Assembly: GCF_003576645.1 (NCBI RefSeq)
Contig: NC_044924.1
Location: forward strand, 24,586,274-24,650,273
Direction: 5' to 3'
Source of the DNA: Ipomoea triloba
Taxonomy: Eukaryota; Streptophyta; Magnoliopsida; Solanales; Convolvulaceae
Length of the DNA: 64,000 nucleotides
Under the pieces are notes generated by a model. The model was not told the DNA's origin. It saw only the letters and a list, made by a program, of their open reading frames with translations, and searched no databases. The position numbers were made by a program, and so were the translations under genes. This document shows positions 11,006-22,693 of this stretch, piece after piece; within the stretch, counting starts at the first letter, position 1, and each line of letters starts with the position of its first letter.

Positions 11006-12982
11006 TTCTCCTCTGGTCAACGCATCTGACAGGCCTTTGTATGCTTCACATCTCAAGGACTTTTGATTATTTCTAATATACAGAAGCCTGGTGGGCTCAA
11101 CCATAGTGTAAGCATCTACCAGGAATTGTTGGAAAAGTCTCCGTGCATATAAGATTGTGGACAAATCGTTAAACCTCTCATGTATCCTGTAAGCGAAGAA
11201 CTCACGCTGCGACACACGACATCGACCACCACTTTGCTTGATTCGAACTTCATTGAATTGGATATCCTCTCTGTAGCCGTCTTCCCCATATGGGAAAAGA
11301 ATGGGATATTGCAAAGGAAGGTAAGCAGGGTTAAGCTCGTTTATCCTCTTTAGACCACCTGAGTTAGTCTCAACCAAAATATCCCTGGAACCCATATTTG
11401 GATCAATGTCACCGACGATAAGAGCAACAACCTCTGACACCGTTGGTAGGTTGTATGTCCTTGCATCACAATTTCGCTTACCAATTAACCTCATCTTGAA
11501 ATCTACCCCTGGATTTGAGTCAATATGTCCCTTGGCACAGCGAAATGATTTCACCAACACATTGTGTTCATCCAAGTCATGCTTTATATCTTTCACAATT
11601 TCCAAATGCACTGCTGGATTCTTTTCACCCATGCTAATACAAAATATTAAACAGGAGTTAGTGTTAGGTTAATTTGTTATGATTTTTAATTAAATACACT
11701 GATTAAGTACAAAGTAAATTGATAGAAATACAAAGTATTACCTGAATGAACTGATCCGATTGTCTACCTCATTATCCGTGTCGTGGATGTATAATTGAGC
11801 AAATTTGGGTCTATTACCTTCTTGAGGAATTAAACCTCCAATTAGGTGAAAATTCTGTCCATGAATCCTAAAAATAGGAGGGGCATTACCAATGTTTATG
11901 GATTTGTCCACCTTTGCTCCTAATGAGGTAAACGCAAACATGTTATTGTACCTCCTAATGTATCTTAAAAATTCTTTTTGTTTTTCTCCATGACTAAAAA
12001 ATAAGTCAAACAACCTCTTAGGTGGTCGCATCATCTTAGGGAGCACAATTTTCCCATGGCCACAACAACCAGAATACTTTGGTGTCCCGTAACGTGCACC
12101 TTTATTCATTTTCTCTTCAAACCAAAAGATTGCATTGCAATTTTGACAAATGTTGCTCGGATCCCCAATATCGTGGTAAATCACTAATAAGAAGGAAACC
12201 ATATATGATTATGAATTACATCAATTTAAAAGACATATAATTTTATGAATTGAATATACATTTGAATTAAAGATTAGTACTAATTTTCTTACCGGCGTCT
12301 TGCGGAACATTATCAATGTTGACCGTATCAACATTAGCAACCAATTCTTGTAAATGGCGAACAACAGGAGCTTCACATGTCGTTTTTTTTAGAACTTTGA
12401 ATGGTGTAATTCGTCTCCAAGACAGTATTGTTCAAAAAAATACCTACACCCCAAAATTAGAATTTACAAAACTAACTGTCATGTTTTGTTTTCAAAATGA
12501 CATACGTACAATATGTGTGTAATGCGTATTGTTTCAGAAGTGTAAAACATATTTTCATAAGAGAAAACATGGGTTAGTTGGGACTTTCCATACCGTTATT
12601 GTAGAAGGATGTATTTCTCTCCCCTGATCCCTGTACAGTTGCGTGTTCAGCTTCCAAATTGCGACTAAAATCAACCGCAATATTGGACCTTGTGCATTGA
12701 CTACGTTGGTGGATTGTTGTGCCCAAAACTTATTACAACAATAAAATAAAAGTAAACAAAATCAGAACTTAGCTAAATTTAAATATTTTAGTTTAAAAAA
12801 ACAACATTGTATTTAATTGTACTTATTGGTTCAAGGAATTGTTAATAAGAATAATTACATGAATTTTTTGGGTATAATTGCAAATATTGCTTTCAAAGTT
12901 TAGAGAACAGTTAATACGGGTATTACGTAATATAAACATTAATACCCCAAAAAATACAATACTAAATCTTGAAAAAGTATAT
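11006..12982. repeat. Long direct repeat B, copy 1 (ends at N)
   Basis: This segment recurs at 12984-14950 with an offset of 1978 bp. It covers the middle and N-terminal RepHel exons, and ends at the single N at 12983. Confidence 0.9.
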
Positions 12983-12983
12983 N

Positions 12984-14992
12984 TTCTCCTCTGGTCAACG
13001 CATCTGACAGGCCTTTGTATGCTTCACATCTCAAGGACTTTTGATTATTTCTAATATACAGAAGCCTGGTGGGCTCAACCATAGTGTAAGCATCTACCAG
13101 GAATTGTTGGAAAAGTCTCCGTGCATATAAGATTGTGGACAAATCGTTAAACCTCTCATGTATCCTGTAAGCGAAGAACTCACGCTGCGACACACGACAT
13201 CGACCACCACTTTGCTTGATTCGAACTTCATTGAATTGGATATCCTCTCTGTAGCCGTCTTCCCCATATGGGAAAAGAATGGGATATTGCAAAGGAAGGT
13301 AAGCAGGGTTAAGCTCGTTTATCCTCTTTAGACCACCTGAGTTAGTCTCAACCAAAATATCCCTGGAACCCATATTTGGATCAATGTCACCGACGATAAG
13401 AGCAACAACCTCTGACACCGTTGGTAGGTTGTATGTCCTTGCATCACAATTTCGCTTACCAATTAACCTCATCTTGAAATCTACCCCTGGATTTGAGTCA
13501 ATATGTCCCTTGGCACAGCGAAATGATTTCACCAACACATTGTGTTCATCCAAGTCATGCTTTATATCTTTCACAATTTCCAAATGCACTGCTGGATTCT
13601 TTTCACCCATGCTAATACAAAATATTAAACAGGAGTTAGTGTTAGGTTAATTTGTTATGATTTTTAATTAAATACACTGATTAAGTACAAAGTAAATTGA
13701 TAGAAATACAAAGTATTACCTGAATGAACTGATCCGATTGTCTACCTCATTATCCGTGTCGTGGATGTATAATTGAGCAAATTTGGGTCTATTACCTTCT
13801 TGAGGAATTAAACCTCCAATTAGGTGAAAATTCTGTCCATGAATCCTAAAAATAGGAGGGGCATTACCAATGTTTATGGATTTGTCCACCTTTGCTCCTA
13901 ATGAGGTAAACGCAAACATGTTATTGTACCTCCTAATGTATCTTAAAAATTCTTTTTGTTTTTCTCCATGACTAAAAAATAAGTCAAACAACCTCTTAGG
14001 TGGTCGCATCATCTTAGGGAGCACAATTTTCCCATGGCCACAACAACCAGAATACTTTGGTGTCCCGTAACGTGCACCTTTATTCATTTTCTCTTCAAAC
14101 CAAAAGATTGCATTGCAATTTTGACAAATGTTGCTCGGATCCCCAATATCGTGGTAAATCACTAATAAGAAGGAAACCATATATGATTATGAATTACATC
14201 AATTTAAAAGACATATAATTTTATGAATTGAATATACATTTGAATTAAAGATTAGTACTAATTTTCTTACCGGCGTCTTGCGGAACATTATCAATGTTGA
14301 CCGTATCAACATTAGCAACCAATTCTTGTAAATGGCGAACAACAGGAGCTTCACATGTCGTTTTTTTTAGAACTTTGAATGGTGTAATTCGTCTCCAAGA
14401 CAGTATTGTTCAAAAAAATACCTACACCCCAAAATTAGAATTTACAAAACTAACTGTCATGTTTTGTTTTCAAAATGACATACGTACAATATGTGTGTAA
14501 TGCGTATTGTTTCAGAAGTGTAAAACATATTTTCATAAGAGAAAACATGGGTTAGTTGGGACTTTCCATACCGTTATTGTAGAAGGATGTATTTCTCTCC
14601 CCTGATCCCTGTACAGTTGCGTGTTCAGCTTCCAAATTGCGACTAAAATCAACCGCAATATTGGACCTTGTGCATTGACTACGTTGGTGGATTGTTGTGC
14701 CCAAAACTTATTACAACAATAAAATAAAAGTAAACAAAATCAGAACTTAGCTAAATTTAAATATTTTAGTTTAAAAAAACAACATTGTATTTAATTGTAC
14801 TTATTGGTTCAAGGAATTGTTAATAAGAATAATTACATGAATTTTTTGGGTATAATTGCAAATATTGCTTTCAAAGTTTAGAGAACAGTTAATACGGGTA
14901 TTACGTAATATAAACATTAATACCCCAAAAAATACAATACTAAATCTTGATATAAACATTAATACCCCAAAAAATACAATACTAAATCTTGA
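12984..14992. repeat. Long direct repeat B, copy 2
   Basis: This is the second copy of the 1.98-kb segment. Where copy 1 ends at the N, this copy shows an exact 42-bp tandem duplication (14909-14950 and 14951-14992). RepHel exons inside it (for example the 13716-14180 zinc-finger exon region) are duplicates, not a second gene. Confidence 0.9.
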
Positions 14993-15033
14993 AAAAGTAT
15001 ATGAACACTGATCTAACGCATTTTAACTTACTA

Positions 15034-15117
15034 TTAAAATAATCGTCCAAAAAATTGAATTCACAAAACTAACAGTTAAAATAATCGTCCAAAAAATTGA
15101 ATTCACAAAACTAACAG
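15034..15117. repeat. Exact 42-bp tandem duplication
   Basis: 15034-15075 and 15076-15117 are identical, in intronic sequence between two RepHel N-terminal exons. The unit has the same length as the four other 42-bp duplications in this window. Confidence 0.93.
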
Positions 15118-15865
15118 TTAGTGTTTGTTGTACAAATGGCAAACGTAATACATGGGTTTAATGCGTTTTGTTTAAAAGATCGAACAGCTTACCATTAAAT
15201 TTTCATAAGAGACAACATGGATTATTTAAAAATAGGCTTACCGTTATTGAAGAAGGATGTATTTGTCTCGGCTGATCCCTGTAGATTCGCGAATTCAGCT
15301 TCCAAATTGCGACTAAAATCAACGGATATACTGGACCTCGTGCATTGACTAACTTGATGGTTTGTCGTGCCCATAACTTATTAAAACCATAAAATAAATG
15401 TAAACAAAATTAGAACTTAGCTTTAGATCATATTATAGATTGATTTAAAAAAAAAACATTCTAGGGTGCCTTCGTAAGTGTTGGTTGTCCAAATGGCAAA
15501 CGTAATATATGGGTTTAATGCATATTGTTTAAAAGACCTAACAACTTTTAAATTCCTTTCATAAGAGACAACATGGATTATTGAAGAATAGAAATACCGT
15601 TATTTAAGTTGGAAACACTTGTCTCCCATGATCCCTGTACAGTCGCGAATTCAGCTTCCAAATTCCGACTAAAATCAACGGCTATATTGGACCTCGTGCT
15701 TTGAGTAACTTGATGGTTTGTCGTGCCCATAACTTATTACAATAATAAAATCAATGTAAACAAAATTAGAACATATCTTTAGATCATATATTTGATTTTA
15801 AAAAAAATTATAGTGAATTTAACCAATCATTTCCAAAGTAAATGTTAATCAGAATTTTTTACGTG

Positions 15866-17118
15866 AATTGCATTATACAATTGCAAATTTTGCTTGCAAA
15901 ATGCACTAAACATTAATACACAAAAAAAAAAAAAGCACGGGTAATTGGTATGAAGACCAAATTAAAGCATTTGAACTTAATATTAAAATAATCATATAAT
16001 CTTTAATTTAAAAGCACTAACTTGTACTCAAATTAGTTAATGATTGGTTATTCGGCGTAGATGACGTTGCTCCAAAAGGTATTGCCTTTTGTAAATCATT
16101 GTAGCACATTACAGATTTCTTGTTCAATTTTTTTGTACATTGTGCTTTAGAGGGCCGAACTAATTAGAAAATTTCAAAAACCATTACATTTCTAATATAA
16201 AATACAGCAAATGTTAATTGAAAAAAAATATGGTTTATGTGACTTACCGTTAGTCACATCATTTAACGGTCCTCTAACTTTTGTACGTTGTACTGAAGTT
16301 GTAGCCGTTGAGGAAAAACAAATTCCAAGCATAAGATATACTCAAATCAGTATAATTTGTGTTAAGTTACCACATCTCAAATTGACATTATTCAAACAAA
16401 AAGCATTATACTATTTAATAGAAATTAGGTAAATGAATTATTTTAATTTAATGCAATTGGAAAATATTAAATTCGTTGTATACCTTCATTTGATATGAAA
16501 CTTTGAGACTGGTTCTTGTTGCAACTAATACTATGAAACATTTAAAAATATGAAACATTTAAAAATAAGACGGGTATAATATGTTTATGCATCGACGTTT
16601 AAGAATACTTACTATGAGTTATAATGCTCAATGGTGAATTTATTGAATTCTCAAATACACCAAAAACGTAGGGATCAATCAATTGCGACCCATTTCCATG
16701 TTTGGGAGTATGTTTATTACTGAACTCTATGCATGACGCGTTTTCTTTATCTGTAAAGCACAAAAAAAAAGATTACAATTAAAAAAGAAAGTAGTAATAG
16801 TGAATTGCCGGCCTTATAATGAAGTTTTACTTGAATTAAAGTCTAAAATTTCTAGAAGCGCTATCTAACGGAATACAAATATCAATTGCCGCAACAGACA
16901 ATTCAACATCGCAAATATATTTTTTCTGCATAAATATAAATATAGATATAAATAGCCACAAACTAAAACCAAAAAAAAAAAAAAAAACAGGGAATTCACC
17001 TGCTAAGTACACGTATTCTCTTTGCAAGAGAGATACGTGTACTAAGCAAATGAAAGTGAGATAGCGAAAAGGAAAGCCTGGTGTAGCCTTCATCCAGATT
17101 ACCTCAGTTCTGTGCTCT
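15866..17118. repeat. Long direct repeat C, copy 1 (ends at N)
   Basis: This recurs at about 17135-18386 with an offset of 1268 bp and only a few differences (A-run length, ATTTTGC versus ATATTGC, TTGGT versus TTTGT). It ends at the N at 17119. It carries probable N-terminal RepHel exon material such as the minus-strand reading at about 16620-16755. Confidence 0.88.
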
Positions 17119-17119
17119 N

Positions 17120-18386
17120 ATAATCTTTAATTTAAATTGCATTATACAATTGCAAATATTGCTTGCAAAATGCACTAAACATTAATACACAAAAAAAAAA
17201 AAGCACGGGTAATTTGTATGAAGACCAAATTAAAGCATTTGAACTTAATATTAAAATAATCATATAATCTTTAATTTAAAAGCACTAACTTGTACTCAAA
17301 TTAGTTAATGATTGGTTATTCGGCGTAGATGACGTTGCTCCAAAAGGTATTGCCTTTTGTAAATCATTGTAGCACATTACAGATTTCTTGTTCAATTTTT
17401 TTGTACATTGTGCTTTAGAGGGCCGAACTAATTAGAAAATTTCAAAAACCATTACATTTCTAATATAAAATACAGCAAATGTTAATTGAAAAAAAATATG
17501 GTTTATGTGACTTACCGTTAGTCACATCATTTAACGGTCCTCTAACTTTTGTACGTTGTACTGAAGTTGTAGCCGTTGAGGAAAAACAAATTCCAAGCAT
17601 AAGATATACTCAAATCAGTATAATTTGTGTTAAGTTACCACATCTCAAATTGACATTATTCAAACAAAAAGCATTATACTATTTAATAGAAATTAGGTAA
17701 ATGAATTATTTTAATTTAATGCAATTGGAAAATATTAAATTCGTTGTATACCTTCATTTGATATGAAACTTTGAGACTGGTTCTTGTTGCAACTAATACT
17801 ATGAAACATTTAAAAATATGAAACATTTAAAAATAAGACGGGTATAATATGTTTATGCATCGACGTTTAAGAATACTTACTATGAGTTATAATGCTCAAT
17901 GGTGAATTTATTGAATTCTCAAATACACCAAAAACGTAGGGATCAATCAATTGCGACCCATTTCCATGTTTGGGAGTATGTTTATTACTGAACTCTATGC
18001 ATGACGCGTTTTCTTTATCTGTAAAGCACAAAAAAAAAGATTACAATTAAAAAAGAAAGTAGTAATAGTGAATTGCCGGCCTTATAATGAAGTTTTACTT
18101 GAATTAAAGTCTAAAATTTCTAGAAGCGCTATCTAACGGAATACAAATATCAATTGCCGCAACAGACAATTCAACATCGCAAATATATTTTTTCTGCATA
18201 AATATAAATATAGATATAAATAGCCACAAACTAAAACCAAAAAAAAAAAAAAAAACAGGGAATTCACCTGCTAAGTACACGTATTCTCTTTGCAAGAGAG
18301 ATACGTGTACTAAGCAAATGAAAGTGAGATAGCGAAAAGGAAAGCCTGGTGTAGCCTTCATCCAGATTACCTCAGTTCTGTGCTCT
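17120..18386. repeat. Long direct repeat C, copy 2
   Basis: Second copy of the 1.27-kb segment. Its first 15 bases match sequence at about 15987 rather than the start of copy 1, so the junction after the N is slightly scrambled, as expected at a contig end. Confidence 0.85.
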
Positions 18387-20880
18387 AATCTGCAACTTTA
18401 TTCTCATTCATTCTAACGGCAGATATATACACGGTATCTCACTCTCGCTATCTCACTCTCGATCTCCATCCTATGCTATTTCCTAATGCTCAGAGAATTA
18501 CAACCCATCGTTTTTTTATCTACTTGGGTTTAACTGAATGATTTGGTAAGTGTTTGTTAAATACTATAGCCGCTTTAATCTGGATTAAGGTATTCTATTT
18601 GAGCGTCGATTTAGGTAAAAATTCGAAATCAATAGGGTTGTTATCTTAATTAATTTTAAGAAGTGTTAACCAACATCGCAAAAGGTTGGGTCTAGGGTTT
18701 TTGGTTTCAAGACTGTGCTGCATGTGTTGGTTTTGTAGATTAACTGAATCGACAGCAAGGATTTTGTTTATGTGCAGAGGGGGTTTAATTTTTAAATACA
18801 TTCTCTATTTATTAGTCATACCTAGCAGATTGGATACGAATCTTCGTGAATCTACTATATTCGAATGTTTTTGGACACAGTAAAGATGAATATAAAGCTA
18901 CTGTGTTATAACTAATGTGCTCACGCAAAGCACTGAGCAGAAAATGTTAATACTGAAGAATACTCAGTGCGTACCTGGTATTATAGGCTGAGGGTGTTTC
19001 CTTTTACTGCCAATGAGAGCTGACTTGGTAAGTTGCTTCATTATTTGCATTCATCAATTGTAGCTGTGTGTGTAAAATTTGCTTTCAAGGTTGAGGGTTT
19101 TTATATTGCTGGTTGATAATCCTGTGAAAATAATAATGAATGTTTTGGTAGCCTTTATGTAAGCACTGGTATCTATTAGACTGTTGGAATACTAAGAGTC
19201 TTTAAAGTAATTAATGTTGCTAGATCAATAGTAAAAATCATTTGCCAAAACTTCCTATATATGGTAAATCTGCCAATGTATATCATCTGTTTATTTTGAG
19301 TCAGTACTATCAGTTTGGCTTTATTTTTTTCTTTTTTGGATTTTTTTTTTAATTTTGGTGTATGATTATTATATCATTTTTCTTGTTGTGACTAATATGT
19401 ATAATGTAGGTTTGGCAGATGATGAAATTATATTCTGATGCGTAATGATTAGCTTTTGCATGCTATGTTTTTTGTTTTAATGGTTGAGTACTAACTCAAG
19501 TGTTATCCAATGACAACACTAAGCAATTCTTGAGTATAAACTGCTGAGTTTGCTACTTGACCACTCTGTATTAGTGCTGGCAGTTTCCATTGGTCATCTA
19601 TCACAAGCTAAGTGAGGTGTCCCTAGGTGTAGTTGTGCTTATACACTATTTGAACTATAAAATAACTGCTAAGCTATTATACTTCACTTAAGAAGAAACC
19701 ACTTTTTACAGCATGTCAAGAATGGTTGTGAAAGATGCAAAAATGAGAAAAAGTCTACACTGGAGTTAATTAGCTAAGATAAGTGTCTGATTTTACCAAA
19801 ATCTTTGTACATTTGGCAAATAGATGTTTGGTACTAATTTTTTGGGGTGCTTTGTTTGGTTGGTTCTGCCACTACCCCTCTTTGAGCGTCTAATTAGAGT
19901 TTTGGCAACACTATACTTAGAGTTTTGTCAATTGAGAGTTAAAGTGAACTTAGAGTTTAATGTTCTTTGGAGTCATATCTACTTTGTATTCTCCCTGTCT
20001 TCTTCAATATGATAACAGGGTGAGTTGCAACACTACAATTAGATATATGGAGGGCAAGATACGGAACTAATTCCACCAAGATAGGAGGATATCATTGGAT
20101 ACTTTTGGGCACATCCAATATGTGAAGCTAAACAGGTGCTGAAAAAGCTTGCTATGATAGTTGTTTTAATTTGCAAACTTATGTACGAAGGCACCAAGTA
20201 ACATTAGTAAATATTTTTCAATTCATTAAGGAACTTGCAAGTCAGTATCATGGTCTAGGTATATCTGTAAAATATTGACTACTTAATGAACTGTTAGTGT
20301 AACCGTTAGTCAGTAAAATATTGTTTTAATCAACTTCAAGGTTCTCTTTAAAAGTATTTCTAAAAGAGAACAAAGTACTTCATTACTTAATCCTTTGTGC
20401 TCCCTAAGTGTAACAGGCAATTTAGTATCATGGGCCATTTCCTTAATCCCGCATTTTGAGTCTAAGTTGTTATTGCCTTTGATGTAGAAACTTCTTCCAT
20501 AAGCTGGTTTAGCACATAAGCAGCGAAGTTCATATGAGCTCAAAGATAAGTCCATGATATCAATTTGTATGGGATTCCAGCAAAGTATTTTAAGGGATTA
20601 TGAGTTTTGTTTTGACTGAGTCTAATTAGTATAAAATTATGACTGCATGACTAAATTTATAGGTCAGTTGTGGAAAAAAGAACACATGCTTGCTTACTGT
20701 TTATTGCATGACTGGACCAAAATGAACGCATAATTTCCTTCATTAGCATTGTGAAAATATCAATGGAAAAAAACAATGTCTACAGAGAATGAGCTTTTTA
20801 TTACAGTTGTACAACCATCCTTGGGAGTTCACCCATAATTTGCTTGATTAGCATACTGATACAAACAGTAATAAAAACTC
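18387..20880. other. Helitron 1 internal region without recognised gene
   Basis: About 2.5 kb lies between the RepHel 5' region and the RPA-like gene. I see no protein family in either strand. The plus strand opens with a CT-rich tract (about 18400-18480) resembling a plant 5' leader, and the rest is AT-rich with scattered short open frames. It could be RepHel 5' sequence, promoter, or a captured host fragment. Confidence 0.5.
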
Positions 20881-21072
20881 TCTAATGTATAATATCCTTG
20901 ATAAAACTCTCTAATCTATAAAAACCTAATTCCTTGGATGCAATCTTTAAGATATCCATAGTGTTTTTCCTCCAGTCCTCTTGCTTGCTAGATACCTGCA
21001 CACAGAACAACATAATACTATGCATAATATCTCTAATGTCAGAGTAAATGAAAATTACAATGTCACCAAGAG

Positions 21073-22261
21073 TTAAGAAGTGAATCTGAGACATGTTTTC
21101 CAAAGTGCAATACTATTAGGAATACAGTACCCATCAGCCAAAAGGACTTGAGTTACATCATAAGATGAGCAGATCTTGACCTCACCATCTAAAAGAAAAT
21201 GCCAAAAAAATTAATCGAGGAATTAATTCCTTCAGAATGCTTATGTGCATAATTGTAAATGCAGATTTGACTAACCTCTGAGCCCTCTTTTTATCCTACA
21301 GAATTGTATAAGAACTATCACAGGATCTTTGGATGGAGCTTCATATAAATGCTGAATCTTGGAAACGTGGTCGTCCCAAAATGTGCAGGTTAACTTTTGA
21401 CCACTGTTTGTTTAAACACACAAATAAGTTTGTTTGTAAATAATATAGCATTAGCATCAATAGTTTTATATTTACTGGGCATCCTCAAGCACAAAGTCTA
21501 TGAGCCTAGCATTATTTCCACCAATCGTTTTTTCTTGAGGTCCATAGACTTCAACAACCCGACCAATGATATCTATTCAATAATTCAGAAAATTTGAAAT
21601 AACTTAACTGAAAAAAAAAATATATAGACCTAACAGCCTGCCATGAGGAATGCGAATGAATTAAAAAGAGTATTGATAGGCTAGAAATCTTACCAATGAG
21701 CTCTTTCTCATTTAATTCTGAATTACCTTTCAAACTATCAAAAGGTCTCAATCTGTACATTAACCAAGGGAAATTCTCTGACCTCAACTCTTTGTAAATA
21801 GTTTCATGATTCAATTGCATCATATATTCGTTCATGCTAGTCTTGTAGGTATGCCAGTTTGAAACAACGTAAAAGTTCTTGATAGCATACACTTTGCCTT
21901 CTACAAAACCGTTGCTAAACTTTGGAACAATCTTTGCTGGTATAGTTGTATGAATGACATTTCCCTATCAATTATATGGTTATTAGCATTTGCAACAGAG
22001 AATGTATGTGATATTATTTCTGCAGTACATACGTATGACTAATATGCCTAATTCTATTTTATGCAGATTAAGACGCAAAAAAAAAAATACAGATTAAAAG
22101 GCAAAAACACATACCTCTGGGTCGTGTAAGACCAATTCTTGACTCTTTAGGTCAGCAGAACCTTTCTTTTCCCGTACCAGGTAGCTACGAATAACTCTAA
22201 CCTTTATTGCACTCCTATTGTTGAAGGTAGACAATCCGGTAGCCAGAGAGTACATCCCCAT
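21073..22261 (-). CDS. RPA1-like single-stranded-DNA-binding protein of Helitron 1
   Basis: Five exons fit in frame: 22115-22261 (ATG at 22261, in-frame alternative at 22255), 21694-21964, 21476-21572, 21276-21403, 21073-21188. They total 759 nt, or 252 residues plus a stop. The protein shows an OB-fold of the plant RPA70/DUF223 type: AIKVRVIRSYLVREKK, then GKVYAIKNFYVV, IIGRVVEVYGPQEKT, LIDFVLEDA and a second OB start LTCTFWDDHV. Cellular RPA1 is longer and ends in a C4 zinc finger that I do not see here, so this is short or incompletely spliced. Plant autonomous Helitrons often carry such a gene, presumed to protect single-stranded intermediates. The ATG lies 432 bp inside the Helitron 5' end, same strand as RepHel. 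Confidence 0.82.
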
Positions 22262-22693
22262 ATTGGACTGAACTTAAATGCGAATGGATCTCAGTTTTGG
22301 ATGTTGAGATTGATTTAGCGCTTCTAATATATATTGTGATCCCAAATCCCAACTCTAAGTTTGAAACTGGCAGACTTCTACACGCTGAATAATTGTTTTT
22401 TTATTCCCGGTGCTATATAAATGAAGAATCCTCGTTTGCCGAATCGTTGTAAACGATTCGATTTCCCCATGAACTCTAATCATGGCGTCGTTACCTTTTT
22501 TAAAACACTTTTAAAACAAACGATTAATTAACGTTGTTACCTTTCATAGTTTGACAGCCAGCGCATTAACTGCCCTAAGTATGCTAATTCGAGCGGCATT
22601 TTTTGACCAGCAAAACGTCACCGTTTTTGATTGGGCGGGAATTGTGGCCTAAGTGCATTTACTGCTCTTCTTATGGCTATTTTATATTAGAGA

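Larger units (their letters stand above)
7517..15732 (-). pseudogene. Helitron 1 Rep-helicase (RepHel), three visible lesions
   Basis: HUH-type Rep endonuclease fused to a Pif1-like SF1 helicase, the rolling-circle transposase. Exons recognised in coding order: 15598-15732, 15242-15376 and 12594-12728 (tandem N-terminal modules), 12293 to about 12421, 11742-12183 (CxxC zinc-finger region), 10709-11633, 9389-10607, 7517-9303. Rep shows the HUH motif GLPHAHI (about 10561-10579) and paired tyrosines KYLFKYVNKG (about 10139-10172). The helicase shows Walker A GYGGTGKT (8988-9011), Walker B IIWDEAP (8759-8780) and TINKSQGQT near the C-terminus. Lesions: 1-bp deletion near 10969, seven-C run at 9979-9985, in-frame TAG at 8465-8467. 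Exons upstream of 15732 are unresolved; a possible first exon ending YVYLAG starts at 18361. Segment 11006-12982 is duplicated at 12984-14950. Confidence 0.88.
12594..15732 (-). repeat. Three tandemly duplicated 135-bp exons in RepHel N-terminal region
   Basis: Exons 12594-12728, 15242-15376 and 15598-15732 are each exactly 135 bp with AG acceptor and GT donor. Each encodes a 45-residue variant beginning L/MGTTxHQ and containing VDFSRNLEAEF and QGS. Being a multiple of three, any number can be spliced in frame. Flanking intron sequence (AACTTATTA...AAAATTAGAAC) is shared too, so genomic units of a few hundred bp were duplicated. The identical copy at 14572-14706 belongs to the assembly-type duplicate. 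The module's function is unknown to me. Confidence 0.85.
5733..22693 (-). mobile_element. Helitron 1, near-complete autonomous element
   Basis: Read on the minus strand, the 5' terminus TCTCTAATATAAAATAGCC starts at 22693, preceded by A. The 3' end is a CCGTGC-AGC-GCACGG hairpin followed by GTATAATACTAG, ending at 5733 (duplicate at 7425), followed by T. This matches Helitron rules: 5' TC, 3' hairpin plus CTRR, insertion between A and T. Inside, in the same orientation, are an RPA-like gene (21073-22261) and a Rep-helicase gene (7517 to at least 15732). The 17 kb span is inflated by three duplicated assembly segments; the collapsed length is about 12 kb. It sits about 0.54 kb upstream of the ELMO start codon. 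Confidence 0.88.

Noticed and set aside
12939..14500. A second Rep-helicase gene
   Set aside because: Identical to 11006-12982 at a constant offset of 1978 bp and bounded by an N; no independent differences were seen.
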